Assembly: GCA_021798195.1 (NCBI GenBank)
Contig: JAJZYH010000005.1
Location: 1 to 64,000, forward strand
Origin: Thermoplasmata archaeon
GTDB lineage: Archaea; Thermoplasmatota; Thermoplasmata; Lutacidiplasmatales; UBA184
Length of the DNA stretch: 64,000 nt
Direction: 5' to 3'
Made by a program: the position numbers and the translations under genes. Numbering within the stretch: position 1 is the first letter of the stretch; each line of letters opens with the position of its first letter. Of the stretch, positions 24,259 through 33,045 are shown in pieces. Below the pieces are notes generated by a model, which worked only from the letters and a program-made list of their open reading frames with translations, searched no databases and was not told the origin of the DNA.

Positions 24259-26202
24259 ATGCCCGAGACCATGACCGCTGAGGATTCCCCTGAGCCGCCG
24301 ACCCCTACCGAGAACTCCACCGAACCTGTCTCCCGTCGCGGACCCACCCGCCGTCCCGTGGTGGGTGCGCTGGTGGCCCTTGCGGTGGCCCTGGTGCTCG
24401 TCTCCGCGGGACTCGCATACCTTTACGAGGGTGAGGTGAGTTCCGCCCGCGCGCTCTCCGGGACCGACCAGGCCCAATCCGCCCAGCTCTCCGCCCTGGC
24501 GCCGTACGTGGTGGAACAGGCCGCCTTTGCCCACTGGAACGCCGTTGCCGGCCGGTCGGTCCCCACGTCGACCTACCTCTCCAACGCCACCCTCGATTGG
24601 GTGGGGGGACCCCTCGCCGGATCCTACTCGGGCGCCTCTGCGATCGGGACGGTGTGGAGCCACTTTGCGGGCCAGTGGTCATCCCTCGCCGTGGCCGCGT
24701 CGGGCCCCTCGGTCTCCGTGTCTCCCTCCGGCCGGTCGGCCAACGCGTCCGCCACCCTCACCTTCCTCGCCTCCCCGTCGGCGGATCCCCTGGTGGAACA
24801 GGAGCTCGTGGTGAGCTCGACCTTGACATTTGAGAATGTGGCCGGAAACTGGCTCATCCAGAGCGAGGGGTGGACGCTCCTGTCCGCGCGTGCTGTGTCC
24901 GGCCCTCAGGCGATGGTGCAGGCCCAGGCGTACCTGCACTGGGGGGCAATCGCCATCGAGAACCTGAGCCTCCTCGAGCCCCAGTACGTCTCCACGGCGG
25001 TGGTGGTGTGGGAAGGGGGACCCCTGAACGGCACCTATTCCGGTGCCGCGGCCATCCAGGGTCTCTGGACCCGGTTCTTCACCCTGTGGGGGGCCGTCTG
25101 GTTCTACGCGGAGACCCCGGCGACGATCACCGTCGCGGCGAACGATTCGTACGCGGTGGTGACCGCACCGATCCAATTCGTGGTGACCCCCGTGGCCAAT
25201 CCGGGAGACGTGGAAGTGCTCAATGTGACGTTCACCCTGGACTACCAGTACGTCGCCGGTCCGGGATGGCAGATCTCCCGTGAGGTGTTCCAGAACACGG
25301 GCCATACCGTCCTGGTGGATCTCTCCGCCCAGGTGGAGAACGCCGCCTTCCTGCACTGGGACCAGGTGGCCATCGAGAATGCCTCCGCGGTGACATCCCA
25401 GTACGTGCCAACCGCCACCCTCGACTGGGTCGGAGGCTCGCTCAACGGGGTCTACACCGGGTCCGCCCGGATCGACTCGGCCTGGAATCACTTCTTCACG
25501 GCCTGGGGAGCCATCTGGTTCTACACCGAGACGCCGCCATCCGTCGCCGTGGCCGCCAACGGGTCCGCCGCCACGGTGACGGCCCCCGTACAGTTCGTGG
25601 TCACTCCCGCGGCCAACCCGGTGGACTTCGAACTGTTGACCGTCAACGAGACGCTGGGGATGGTCTACGGGGCCGGGGGGACCGGCCCGACCGGTTGGTA
25701 CATCTCCACCGAGACCTTCCAGGTCCGTTCCCTCGTCAACGAGGGAAACCAACCCCAGGTGGTGCTCTCCGACGCCTTCGCGCACTGGAACGACATCGCC
25801 ATCGAGAATTTGAGCCTCCTCGTGGGCCAGTATGCCCCCAACGCCACCTTGAACTGGACCAATGGTCCCATTGCGGGAGTCTACAACTACAGCGAGATCA
25901 TCAATCCCAACTCCTCGACCTCCCACAGCGCCCCCTGGGCCCGGTTCTTCGCGCTCTGGACCGCGGTCTGGTTCTACTCCGAGTCCCCTCCCGTGGTGAC
26001 GATCTCCGCGAGCCAGGGCTACGCCAACGTCTCGGCCACCGTCCAGTTCGTGGTGACCAACAACACCACGGTCCTCTCGGACTACCGGGCCATCAACGTC
26101 ACCTACTACCTGGACTACGTATTCGACCCCGCGGCGGGCGGCTGGCTCATCTACCACGAGTTCTTTGGGAACACCCAGACCGTGGCGCTCAACAAGGTCT
26201 AG
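24259..26202 (+). CDS. Membrane-anchored surface protein with four NTF2/SnoaL-like repeats
   Basis: 647 aa from ATG 24259. A ~35-residue disordered cytoplasmic start, one TM helix (PVVGALVALAVALVLVSAGLAYL, about 37-59), then four tandem units of ~135-150 residues outside the cell. Each unit follows the plan AxxHWNxIAIEN, QYxPxATLxW, GxYxGxxxI, FFxxWxAVWFYxExPP, VxAPVQFVVTP, GWxIxxExF; units begin near nt 24500, 24910, 25330 and 25750. The pattern fits the SnoaL/NTF2-like cone fold, which in other proteins binds small ligands or is catalytic; catalytic residues are not evident. Many N-x-S/T sequons suggest N-glycosylation by an AglB like that at the right of this window. Divergent from serS. 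Confidence 0.75.
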   Translation: MPETMTAEDSPEPPTPTENSTEPVSRRGPTRRPVVGALVALAVALVLVSAGLAYLYEGEVSSARALSGTDQAQSAQLSALAPYVVEQAAFAHWNAVAGRSVPTSTYLSNATLDWVGGPLAGSYSGASAIGTVWSHFAGQWSSLAVAASGPSVSVSPSGRSANASATLTFLASPSADPLVEQELVVSSTLTFENVAGNWLIQSEGWTLLSARAVSGPQAMVQAQAYLHWGAIAIENLSLLEPQYVSTAVVVWEGGPLNGTYSGAAAIQGLWTRFFTLWGAVWFYAETPATITVAANDSYAVVTAPIQFVVTPVANPGDVEVLNVTFTLDYQYVAGPGWQISREVFQNTGHTVLVDLSAQVENAAFLHWDQVAIENASAVTSQYVPTATLDWVGGSLNGVYTGSARIDSAWNHFFTAWGAIWFYTETPPSVAVAANGSAATVTAPVQFVVTPAANPVDFELLTVNETLGMVYGAGGTGPTGWYISTETFQVRSLVNEGNQPQVVLSDAFAHWNDIAIENLSLLVGQYAPNATLNWTNGPIAGVYNYSEIINPNSSTSHSAPWARFFALWTAVWFYSESPPVVTISASQGYANVSATVQFVVTNNTTVLSDYRAINVTYYLDYVFDPAAGGWLIYHEFFGNTQTVALNKV

Positions 26203-26357
26203 GTGGGGGGCCGGTGGTGGGTCATTGGAGAGAAAGGGGGGTCCCGGACCGGACCCCCCGGGGCCCGCCCCGGTTCCGGCGGAACCCGATGGGCTACCCT
26301 CGGAGCCGAAATCGGCTTGTGGACCCCTCCGGCGAGCTCCCCCGAAGGGAAGCCGAC

Positions 26358-26366
26358 ATGATATAC
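26358..26366 (+). promoter_or_regulatory. TATA box for the winged-helix gene
   Basis: TGATATACG, ~55 nt before ATG 26417; predicts a leader of about 30 nt. Confidence 0.4.
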
Positions 26367-26416
26367 GGGCCGGGTCCTGCCTCTCCGACGAGGGACACCG
26401 GGGGCCAGCATCACCC

Positions 26417-26773
26417 ATGCCGCCGGAGGGGGACGGAGCGGGAGACGCGACCCGCCGCGTCCTGCACTGGATGCTGATCGGGACCCGGGGAGGGCCGATG
26501 CGGGCACGAATCCTGGATCTCCTCCGCCAAGAACCCCAGAACGCGCACCGGATCGCACAGCGGCTGGAGGTCCAGTACCGCACGGTCCTCCACCATCTCG
26601 ACGTCCTGGTCCGGAACGGCCTGGTCATACCGGTGGGGGAGGGGTACGGGCGGGAGTATTTCCCCAGCCAGTGGATCGCGGGCCACCCGCAGGAGTTCGA
26701 TGGGCTGCTCCGTCAACTGGGTCCCGGATGGCGACGGGCACCGCGGGGCGAGGGAGGGCCCCCGAGACCGTGA
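26417..26773 (+). CDS. Winged-helix transcription regulator (ArsR-like)
   Basis: 118 aa. Helix-turn-helix with wing: ARILDLLRQEPQNAHRIAQRL, YRTVLHHLDVLVRNGLV, then IPVGEGYGREYFPS. No sensing domain follows, and no metal-binding Cys are present, so the ligand is unclear. The stop codon overlaps the GTG of the next gene (GTGA), tying it to a small 3-TM protein that could supply sensing or membrane tethering. The ORF start upstream (26165) overlaps the repeat protein and was rejected. Confidence 0.8.
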   Translation: MPPEGDGAGDATRRVLHWMLIGTRGGPMRARILDLLRQEPQNAHRIAQRLEVQYRTVLHHLDVLVRNGLVIPVGEGYGREYFPSQWIAGHPQEFDGLLRQLGPGWRRAPRGEGGPPRP

Positions 26774-27057
26774 TCGGGCCCGAATGGTGGATCGACATCG
26801 GACTCGCCGGGGCCGCTTCCGCCGTGGCGCTCGTGGGGGTGGTGAGCTTTCTGCCGGTGGTGCGGTCCACCGCCTCCGCCTTCGCGCGACGGGTGCTGGT
26901 GGCCGCCGCGCTCCTCCTCGGCGCCGGCGTGGCCACGACCCTCGCCTTCCTGGACCTTTCCCGGAGCTACGGGAGCCCGGTGGCCTGGCCCCTCATGGGC
27001 GTGGCGGCGCTCCAGCTCGCGGCCACGGGGGTCCTCACCCTCCTGATCCGCACCTGA
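26770..27057 (+). CDS. Small three-helix membrane protein coupled to the winged-helix regulator
   Basis: 95 aa from GTG 26770 (GTGA overlap with the regulator stop). Three hydrophobic segments: DIGLAGAASAVALVGVVSFL, VLVAAALLLGAGVATTLAFL, and WPLMGVAALQLAATGVLTLL. No known domain. The translational coupling suggests the two proteins act together, for example as a membrane signal input for the regulator; this is inference. Confidence 0.7.
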   Translation: MIGPEWWIDIGLAGAASAVALVGVVSFLPVVRSTASAFARRVLVAAALLLGAGVATTLAFLDLSRSYGSPVAWPLMGVAALQLAATGVLTLLIRT

Positions 27058-27078
27058 CGGGAAATCCGGCCCAAACCC

Positions 27079-27085
27079 TTTTTAC
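27079..27085 (+). promoter_or_regulatory. TATA-like element for the aldehyde dehydrogenase gene
   Basis: CTTTTTA about 50 nt before ATG 27133. The gene also has a strong GAGGAGGGTGG ribosome site, so this message has a real leader. Confidence 0.35.
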
Positions 27086-27132
27086 CGCCGGCCGGGCTCC
27101 CCGAGACCCTCGGAACCTGAGGAGGGTGGACC

Positions 27133-28611
27133 ATGAGCGAATCACACGGTCTGTACATCGATGGAAAGTGGGAGATCCCGCCCGGCGCGAAGACCTTCTC
27201 CACGCACAACCCGGCCACCGGGGACGAACTCGGGACCTTCGTCGCCGCACGGCCCGAGGATGTGGAGCGCGCCGTCGCGGCGGCGCACAAGGCATTCAAG
27301 AGCTGGCGGGAGGTCCCGGCGCCGAAACGGGGGCGGATCCTGCTCCAGGCGGCGGAGATCTACCGGCGGGACAAGGCCTCCCTGGGCCGGACGGTGACCA
27401 TGGAGATGGGGAAGATCCTGCCCGAGGGCCTCGGGGATGTCCAGGAGGCCATCGACTTCATCGAGTATGCGAGCGGGGAAGGCCGCCGCCTCCTGGGGGA
27501 GACGGTCCCCTCGGAGCTCCGGAACAAGGCCTGCCTCACCCTGCGCCAGCCCAAGGGGGTGGTGGCCGCCATCACACCCTGGAACTTTCCCACGGCGATC
27601 CCCAACTGGAAGATCGCCGCCGCCCTCATCTCGGGGAACACGGTGGTCTTCAAACCCGCCTCCAACACGGCCCTCTGCGGGACCCGGGTGGTCCAGGCCT
27701 ACGCGGAGGCCGGGCTCCCCGCCGGGGTGCTCAACCTGGTCACGGGCTCCGGTGGCGTGGTGGGGGACACCCTCGTCTCCGACCCCCGCGTCCGGGCGGT
27801 GAGCTTCACCGGCGGCTCGGACACGGGCCGGGAGGTCTACCTCAAGGGGGCCCAGAAGCTCAAGTACGTCCACCTGGAATTGGGTGGGAAGAACCCGCAG
27901 ATCGTCATGGACGATGCGAACCTGGACCTCGCCCTGGAGGGCGTCCTCTTCGGCGCCTTCGGATCCGCGGGCCAGCGCTGCACGGCCACGAGCCGGCTGA
28001 TCCTGCACCAGGACATCTACGAGGAGTTCCTGGGACGGCTGATCGAGCGGCTCCGCAGGCTCCGCGTGGGAAACCCCCTCGACGAAGGGGTGGAGATGGG
28101 ACCCGTGGCCAGCGCCGAACAGGAGCGGAAGGTGCTGGGATACATCGAGATCGGGAAGAAGGAGGGGGCAGAGCTCCTTCTGGGGGGGACCAAGCTTACC
28201 GGAGCACCCTACGACCGGGGATTCTTCATCGCCCCCACGATCTTCGCCGCCACCCACGGGATGCGGATCACGAAGGAGGAGATCTTCGGACCGGTCCTCT
28301 CGGTGCTCAAGGTGCGCGACTTCGAGGAGGCGGTCCGGGTGGCGAACGACGTGGACTACGGCCTCTCCTCGTCGATCTACACCCGGGACGTGAACCTCTC
28401 CTTCCAGGCCATGGAGCGCCTGGAGGCGGGCATCACCTACATCAATGCCCCCACCATCGGAGCGGAGGTCCAGCTCCCGTTCGGCGGCATCAAGAACACG
28501 GGGAACGGCGGGCGGGAGGCGGGGACCACCGCCATCGACGAGTTCACCGAGATCAAGACGGTCTTCGTGGATTTCTCGAACCGCCTCCAAAAGGCTCAAA
28601 TCGACGCGTGA
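27133..28611 (+). CDS. NAD(P)-dependent aldehyde dehydrogenase
   Basis: 492 aa, usual ALDH length. Catalytic Cys in GQRCTATSR, general base Glu in LELGGKNP, cofactor loop FTGGSDTGREV, and the C-terminal PFGGIKNTGNGGREAG. The pattern EVQLPFGGIKNTGNGGREAG is common in 2-oxoglutarate-semialdehyde or succinate-semialdehyde type enzymes, but substrate cannot be fixed by motif. A GGAGG ribosome site sits ~9 nt before the ATG. Followed after 77 nt by a small coiled-coil gene. Confidence 0.93.
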   Translation: MSESHGLYIDGKWEIPPGAKTFSTHNPATGDELGTFVAARPEDVERAVAAAHKAFKSWREVPAPKRGRILLQAAEIYRRDKASLGRTVTMEMGKILPEGLGDVQEAIDFIEYASGEGRRLLGETVPSELRNKACLTLRQPKGVVAAITPWNFPTAIPNWKIAAALISGNTVVFKPASNTALCGTRVVQAYAEAGLPAGVLNLVTGSGGVVGDTLVSDPRVRAVSFTGGSDTGREVYLKGAQKLKYVHLELGGKNPQIVMDDANLDLALEGVLFGAFGSAGQRCTATSRLILHQDIYEEFLGRLIERLRRLRVGNPLDEGVEMGPVASAEQERKVLGYIEIGKKEGAELLLGGTKLTGAPYDRGFFIAPTIFAATHGMRITKEEIFGPVLSVLKVRDFEEAVRVANDVDYGLSSSIYTRDVNLSFQAMERLEAGITYINAPTIGAEVQLPFGGIKNTGNGGREAGTTAIDEFTEIKTVFVDFSNRLQKAQIDA

Positions 28612-28688
28612 CACCTTCGGGGTCCGTCGATGACGCGGCGCGCTGGACGGGGGAGGCGTTCCCCCGACATCCCTGGGGGCCCGGGTCC

Positions 28689-28883
28689 ATGAACGACGAA
28701 CAGCTGGAACGGGAGATCCAGACCATCCGGGGCATCATCCAGGTGCGGCTCCGGCGCTACAATTTCGAGATGCGGGAACTGGACCGGGACCTCAGGGAAC
28801 TGCGGGCCCTGCAGCGGAAGAGGAGACGGGCCGAGATCCCCCTCGCGGATCGGGAGCAAACCGCCCAAGAGTCGAACCCGTGA
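28689..28883 (+). CDS. Small coiled-coil protein, unknown function
   Basis: 64 aa: MNDEQLEREIQTIRGIIQVR... continuous charged helix with heptads of Leu/Ile, probably a dimeric coiled coil. The short ORF is not in the track as a separate entry because it lies in the frame of a longer shadow. Its TGA overlaps the GTG of mfnA (GTGA), indicating coupling with that gene. Confidence 0.65.
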   Translation: MNDEQLEREIQTIRGIIQVRLRRYNFEMRELDRDLRELRALQRKRRRAEIPLADREQTAQESNP

Positions 28884-30199
28884 GCGCGGTCCGGGAGAGG
28901 GGCGGGACGTCCGCCGCCCTCCGGCTCCCCGAGGTACCATGGCCTCCCCGGAGGATCCGGGCCGCCCTGCGGCGGGCACGCCGGTCCGATTGGGATTTCC
29001 GGGACGGCCGGATCTTCGGGAGCATGTGCACCATGCCCCTTCCCCTGGCCTGGGAGTCGGTCCACGCGTTCCCCACCGCGAACCTGGGGAATCCGGGCCT
29101 GTGCCCCGGGACCGCGCGCCTGGAGGAGGAGGTCGTGGCCATGCTCCTCGACCTGTTCCACGCCCCCCCTCTCACCGCGCAGGGCCAGATCCTCAGCGGG
29201 GGGACCGAGGCCAACCTCATGGCCCTCTGGATGGCCCGGGAGTTCACGGGAGGGACCGAGGTGGTCCTTCCCTCCAGCGCGCATTTCTCCCTGACGAAGG
29301 CCGCGCGTCTCCTGGGGCTCACCCCCTCCTGGGTCCCGGTCGATGCCCACGGGCGCATGCAGGTCCAGGGGGCCGCGCGTCGGGTGCGCAGGCGGACGGC
29401 CGCCGTCGTGGGGCTCGCGGGATCCACCGAGCTCGGTGCGGTGGATCCCCTGGACGAGCTCTCCCGGCTCGCGCTCTCCCGGGGGGTCCCTCTCCACGTG
29501 GATGCCGCGTTCGGAGGGTTCGTACTCCCCTTCCGGCACGAACTGGGACTTCCGGGAATCCCTTTCGATTTCTCCCTCCCGGGGGTCACCTCCATGACGG
29601 TGGATCCCCACAAGATGGGGATGGCCCCCATCCCCACGGGAAGCCTTCTCACGCGGGACCGGGAGCTGTGGCGGTGCATCGAGGTCGCCTCCCCCTATCT
29701 CACGGACCCCACCTCGCGTTCCCTGCTGGGCACACGTCCATCCTCGAGCGTGGCCGGATGCTTCGCCGCGATGATGTCCATGGGACGGCAGGGTTACCAG
29801 GGGATGGTGAGGCGCGCGCTGGCCCTCACCGGGCGCCTGCGTTCCGGCCTGGAGGCGCTGGGCCTACCCATCGTCACCGAGCCCACCATGAACATCGTGG
29901 CGGCGCGTCACCCCAACCCCCGCGGCCTCCAGAACGCCCTTCTGGAGCGCGGATGGGATGTGAGCGCCATCCGGGAACCCCCCGCGCTCCGCTTCGTGGT
30001 GATGCCCCACGCCACGCGGGTTTCGGTGGACGGCTTGCTCCGGGAGCTGGCGGGGATCCTCCGGACCCATCCCTCCGCGGCGCGATCCCCCCGGAGCCGC
30101 GGGTCCCGGGGCGGCGCTGCTTCAGGAAGGGGGCGAACCGGCCGTGCCCGTCTCGAACCGGAAGAGGTTCGTCTGCCCCGCGCCCCGCCGTCGGGATAG
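28880..30199 (+). CDS. mfnA: Pyridoxal-dependent decarboxylase, MfnA family (Tyr/Asp decarboxylase)
   Basis: 439 aa from GTG 28880. Group II PLP decarboxylase: substrate-side MCTMPLPLA, SGGTEANLMALWMAR, LHVDAAFGGFV, and the PLP-lysine motif SMTVDPHKMGMAPIPTG. Archaeal MfnA enzymes decarboxylate tyrosine (methanofuran) or aspartate (beta-alanine for CoA); without other methanogenesis genes, the aspartate role is more likely here (inference) and would complement coaBC at 52 kb. The C-terminal ~60 residues are low-complexity Arg/Gly/Ser and overlap orc1 by 78 nt convergently. Confidence 0.9.
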   Translation: MSAVRERGGTSAALRLPEVPWPPRRIRAALRRARRSDWDFRDGRIFGSMCTMPLPLAWESVHAFPTANLGNPGLCPGTARLEEEVVAMLLDLFHAPPLTAQGQILSGGTEANLMALWMAREFTGGTEVVLPSSAHFSLTKAARLLGLTPSWVPVDAHGRMQVQGAARRVRRRTAAVVGLAGSTELGAVDPLDELSRLALSRGVPLHVDAAFGGFVLPFRHELGLPGIPFDFSLPGVTSMTVDPHKMGMAPIPTGSLLTRDRELWRCIEVASPYLTDPTSRSLLGTRPSSSVAGCFAAMMSMGRQGYQGMVRRALALTGRLRSGLEALGLPIVTEPTMNIVAARHPNPRGLQNALLERGWDVSAIREPPALRFVVMPHATRVSVDGLLRELAGILRTHPSAARSPRSRGSRGGAASGRGRTGRARLEPEEVRLPRAPPSG

Positions 30200-31558
30200 C
30201 CCCTTGAGGAGCTCGTCCTCCTCCAGGGCGTTCAGCGTCTCCGACGCCGGGACCGCGATGTCGATCTGCCGGGTCCTCCCCCCGCGCCCTTTGGAGATCA
30301 CCTTGGCCCGGATGAGGCCCAGTTCCTCCAGATCGGCGAGGTGGTTGGAGATGCTCCTCTGGTGGAGGGGGGGGACGCTGAGGCGGTGACAGACCCCGGT
30401 GTAATTTTCGTAGACCTCCCCCGTGGGGAGGCTCCCCCGGCGCCGTTCGCACGTCACGACGATGGCCCAGAGGAGGAGCTTGTAGTGCGGGGCCAGGGTC
30501 CGGACGCACTCGGTGATGATGTCCCGCTCCAGGCTGCTCTTGGCCTGGACCACGTGCTCGTCCCGGATCTGGGAGACCCCGGAGCGCTCGGCGATCTGCG
30601 AGGCCACCCGCAGGAGGGCGAGGGCCCGGCGCGCGTCGCCGTTCTCCTGGGCCGCGTAGGCGGCGCACCTCTCGAGGACCCCCGGTTCCAGCGCATTGGG
30701 CGCGAACACCTCCCGGGCCCGGTCCTCCAGGATGTCCCGGAGCTGCAGCGCATCATAGGGGGGGAAGAGGATCTTCTCCTCGTTGAGACGGCTGCGGACC
30801 CGGGCATCGAGGTTATCCGTGAACTTGAGGTCGTTGGAGATCCCGATGATCCCCACCCGGGCCTCCTTGAGCTCGGTGTTGATCTGGGAGAGGGAGTAGA
30901 GGACCTCGTTCCCGGAGTTCTTCACCAGCTTGTCGATCTCGTCCAGGACGAGGAGGATGGTCCCGCCCTGCCGGTCGCAGTGGGCGCAGAAGACCGAATA
31001 GACGCGGTCGAGGGACCATCCCGTGGGGATGCGGTCCTCCTCCCGGTCCACCAGGGAGTTCCCCAGGGTCTGGAGGAGGGCGTAGTGAGTATCCACCGTG
31101 GCGCAGTTCACGGCCAGGAATCGGATCTTCTTGGGCAGGTTCGCCCGCCGTGCGATGTCCTGCCGGACCTGCGTGACCACCGCCGTCTTCCCGGTGCCGA
31201 TCTTGCCGTAGATGAGCAGGTTGGAAGGCGTGTCCCCCTTCAGGGCGGGCGCGATGACCTCGGCCACCCGGCGGATCTGCTCTTCCCGGTGGGGGAGACG
31301 CGGCGGGACGTACGCCTCCCGAAGGACGTCCGGGTTGCCCCGGTAGAGCGTGCTGGACCGTTTGAGGATCTGGTCGAAGACATCCGTGACGGACCCCTTC
31401 GGGGGCGGGGAGGTGGGTTTCTGCCCCTCGCCTTCGGGCCGTCCCCCGCTGGGGGCGGGGAGAGGCCCCGGAAAGGGGGGGTCCCCCCCCGCAGGGCTCG
31501 ACGTGGACTCCGATTCCCGATCCATGCAATGTGGGGGGCCCGGGCCGAATGCGCCCAT
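30122..31558 (-). CDS. orc1: Orc1/Cdc6 replication initiator
   Basis: 478 aa (467 if started at ATG 31525). Origin recognition and helicase loading. AAA+ motifs: Walker A YGKIGTGKT, Walker B LVLDEIDKL, sensor 1 GISNDLKF, sensor 2 GDARRALALL; C-terminal winged helix about 370-450 (RSISNHLADLEELGLIR). The N-terminal ~50 residues are disordered Pro/Gly/Ser. ATG 31558 is favoured because a TATA box lies ~30 nt upstream. Divergent from MAT with a ~230-bp spacer; convergent overlap with mfnA. Confidence 0.96.
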   Translation of the reverse strand: MGAFGPGPPHCMDRESESTSSPAGGDPPFPGPLPAPSGGRPEGEGQKPTSPPPKGSVTDVFDQILKRSSTLYRGNPDVLREAYVPPRLPHREEQIRRVAEVIAPALKGDTPSNLLIYGKIGTGKTAVVTQVRQDIARRANLPKKIRFLAVNCATVDTHYALLQTLGNSLVDREEDRIPTGWSLDRVYSVFCAHCDRQGGTILLVLDEIDKLVKNSGNEVLYSLSQINTELKEARVGIIGISNDLKFTDNLDARVRSRLNEEKILFPPYDALQLRDILEDRAREVFAPNALEPGVLERCAAYAAQENGDARRALALLRVASQIAERSGVSQIRDEHVVQAKSSLERDIITECVRTLAPHYKLLLWAIVVTCERRRGSLPTGEVYENYTGVCHRLSVPPLHQRSISNHLADLEELGLIRAKVISKGRGGRTRQIDIAVPASETLNALEEDELLKGLSRRRGAGQTNLFRFETGTAGSPPS

Positions 31559-31584
31559 TCCCCCGGACCCTGCGACGCCCGGAG

Positions 31585-31593
31585 CGAATAAAG
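31585..31593 (-). promoter_or_regulatory. TATA box for orc1
   Basis: CTTTATTCG on the minus strand, ~30 nt before ATG 31558; predicts a leaderless transcript and favours the longer start. Confidence 0.5.
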
Positions 31594-31755
31594 ATTTTAC
31601 GAGACCCGTGGGGCGCCCTTTCCGCGTCCCCCGCGCCGTCGGGCTCCGATGCGTCCCCGGCCGTCCCCCTTACGCACCTCCGAGGGGTTCGTGCGTCCGA
31701 TGCAACCCTCCGAGAGAAGGCGGGGCGCTTCGGGGGCGACTCGGGAAGCGAAACG

Positions 31756-31763
31756 CTTATGCG
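31756..31763 (+). promoter_or_regulatory. TATA box for the MAT gene
   Basis: CTTATGCG centred ~28 nt before GTG 31787; leaderless start predicted at that GTG. Confidence 0.5.
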
Positions 31764-31786
31764 GGTGACCCATTCGAATCGCTCCC

Positions 31787-32992
31787 GTGACCCCCATGGA
31801 CCGCAACATCACGGTGGAGACTCTGAAGTCGCAGTACATCGAGGACCAGCCCGTCGAGTTCGTGGAGCGAAAGGGCCTCGGGCATCCCGACAGCCTCTGC
31901 GACGGGGTGTCCGAGGCCGTGAGCCGGGCCCTCTCCAAGATGTACCTCGACGAGTTCGGCCGCATCCTCCATCACAACACCGACGAGACCCACGTGGTGG
32001 GCGGCCAGGCGCGGCCGGAGTTCGGGGGCGGGAAGGTCCTCCATCCCGCCTACGTGTGCCTGGTGGGCCGGGCCACCACCCAGGTCGACGGGGAGAAGCT
32101 TCCGTACCGCCAGGTGGCCATCGATGCGGCCAAGGCCTACGTCCGTTCGGTCTGCTCCCATCTGGACGTGGACAAGGACGTCGACTTCGACTGCAAGATC
32201 GGCCAGGGTTCGGTGGACCTCCGGGGCGTGTTCGAGCAGGAGGGGATCCTGGCCAACGACACTTCGTTCGGCTGCGGGTTCGCCCCGCTCTCCGAGACGG
32301 AGACGCTGGTCCTGGAGACCGAGAAGTTCCTCACCCTCCGCCTGAAGAAGAAGGTGAAAGCCCTGGGGGAGGATGTGAAGGTCATGGGCTGCCGGCAGGG
32401 GAACAAGATCACCGTGACCGTGGCCGCCGCCCTGGTGGGACGGGAGCTCAAGGGCCCCAAGGAGTACCAGTCCACCATCCAGGAGATCCGGGACGCCGTG
32501 GCGGATCACGCCACGAAGCTCACGCGGCGGGAGGTCACCATCGACGTGAATACCGGGGACAATTTCGAGAAGGGAGTGTACTACCTCACCGTGACCGGCC
32601 TTTCCCTGGAGAACGGGGACGACGGGTCCACGGGACGGGGCAACCGGGCCAACGGCCTCATCACCCCCTACCGCCCCATGAGCATGGAGGCCACCAGCGG
32701 GAAGAATCCGGTGAACCACGTGGGGAAGATCTACAACCTCCTGGCCAACGAGATGGGCCGGGAGATCGTGAAGGAGACCCGGGGGGATGTGAAGGAGGTC
32801 CACATCCGGATCCTGTCCCAGATCGGGAAGCCGGTGGACCACCCGCTGGTGGCCGCCGTGAACCTGCTCCCCGCCGATGGTGTGCCCCTCTCCAAGGTGG
32901 AGGGGACGGCCCGCGCCGTCGCCGATTCCTGGCTGGAGAAGGCCCACACCATCCCCCAGCGCCTCCTCACGGGGAAGCTCACGACCTTCTGA
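31787..32992 (+). CDS. mat: Archaeal S-adenosylmethionine synthetase (MAT)
   Basis: 401 aa. Makes SAM from methionine and ATP; supplies the radical SAM and methyltransferase genes of this window. Archaeal-type MAT (distinct from bacterial MetK): GLGHPDSLCDGVSEAVS near residue 29, GSVDLRGVF, NTGDNFEKGVYYLTVTGLS, STGRGNRANGLITP (P-loop-like). GTG 31787 fits the TATA spacing; the in-frame ATG at 31796 is an alternative. The methylthiotransferase gene follows. Confidence 0.97.
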   Translation: MTPMDRNITVETLKSQYIEDQPVEFVERKGLGHPDSLCDGVSEAVSRALSKMYLDEFGRILHHNTDETHVVGGQARPEFGGGKVLHPAYVCLVGRATTQVDGEKLPYRQVAIDAAKAYVRSVCSHLDVDKDVDFDCKIGQGSVDLRGVFEQEGILANDTSFGCGFAPLSETETLVLETEKFLTLRLKKKVKALGEDVKVMGCRQGNKITVTVAAALVGRELKGPKEYQSTIQEIRDAVADHATKLTRREVTIDVNTGDNFEKGVYYLTVTGLSLENGDDGSTGRGNRANGLITPYRPMSMEATSGKNPVNHVGKIYNLLANEMGREIVKETRGDVKEVHIRILSQIGKPVDHPLVAAVNLLPADGVPLSKVEGTARAVADSWLEKAHTIPQRLLTGKLTTF

Positions 32993-33045
32993 TCCACCCC
33001 ATCGGAGGGACCCACGAAGGACGCGCCCGTCGGGTCGTGATCGGG

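Larger units (their letters stand above)
31559..31786. other. orc1-MAT intergenic region, possible replication origin
   Basis: Archaeal origins usually adjoin orc1/cdc6. This spacer holds an AT-rich patch (AATAAAGATTTTAC), ACGCAC...GTGCGT inverted repeats around 31672-31696, and CCTCCGAG twice. No canonical ORB or mini-ORB box was recognised, so the origin call is location-based only. Confidence 0.25.

Noticed and set aside
31559-31786. Canonical ORB/mini-ORB repeats
   Set aside because: Searched by eye for the TTCCAGTGGAAAC-type box with G string; none found.
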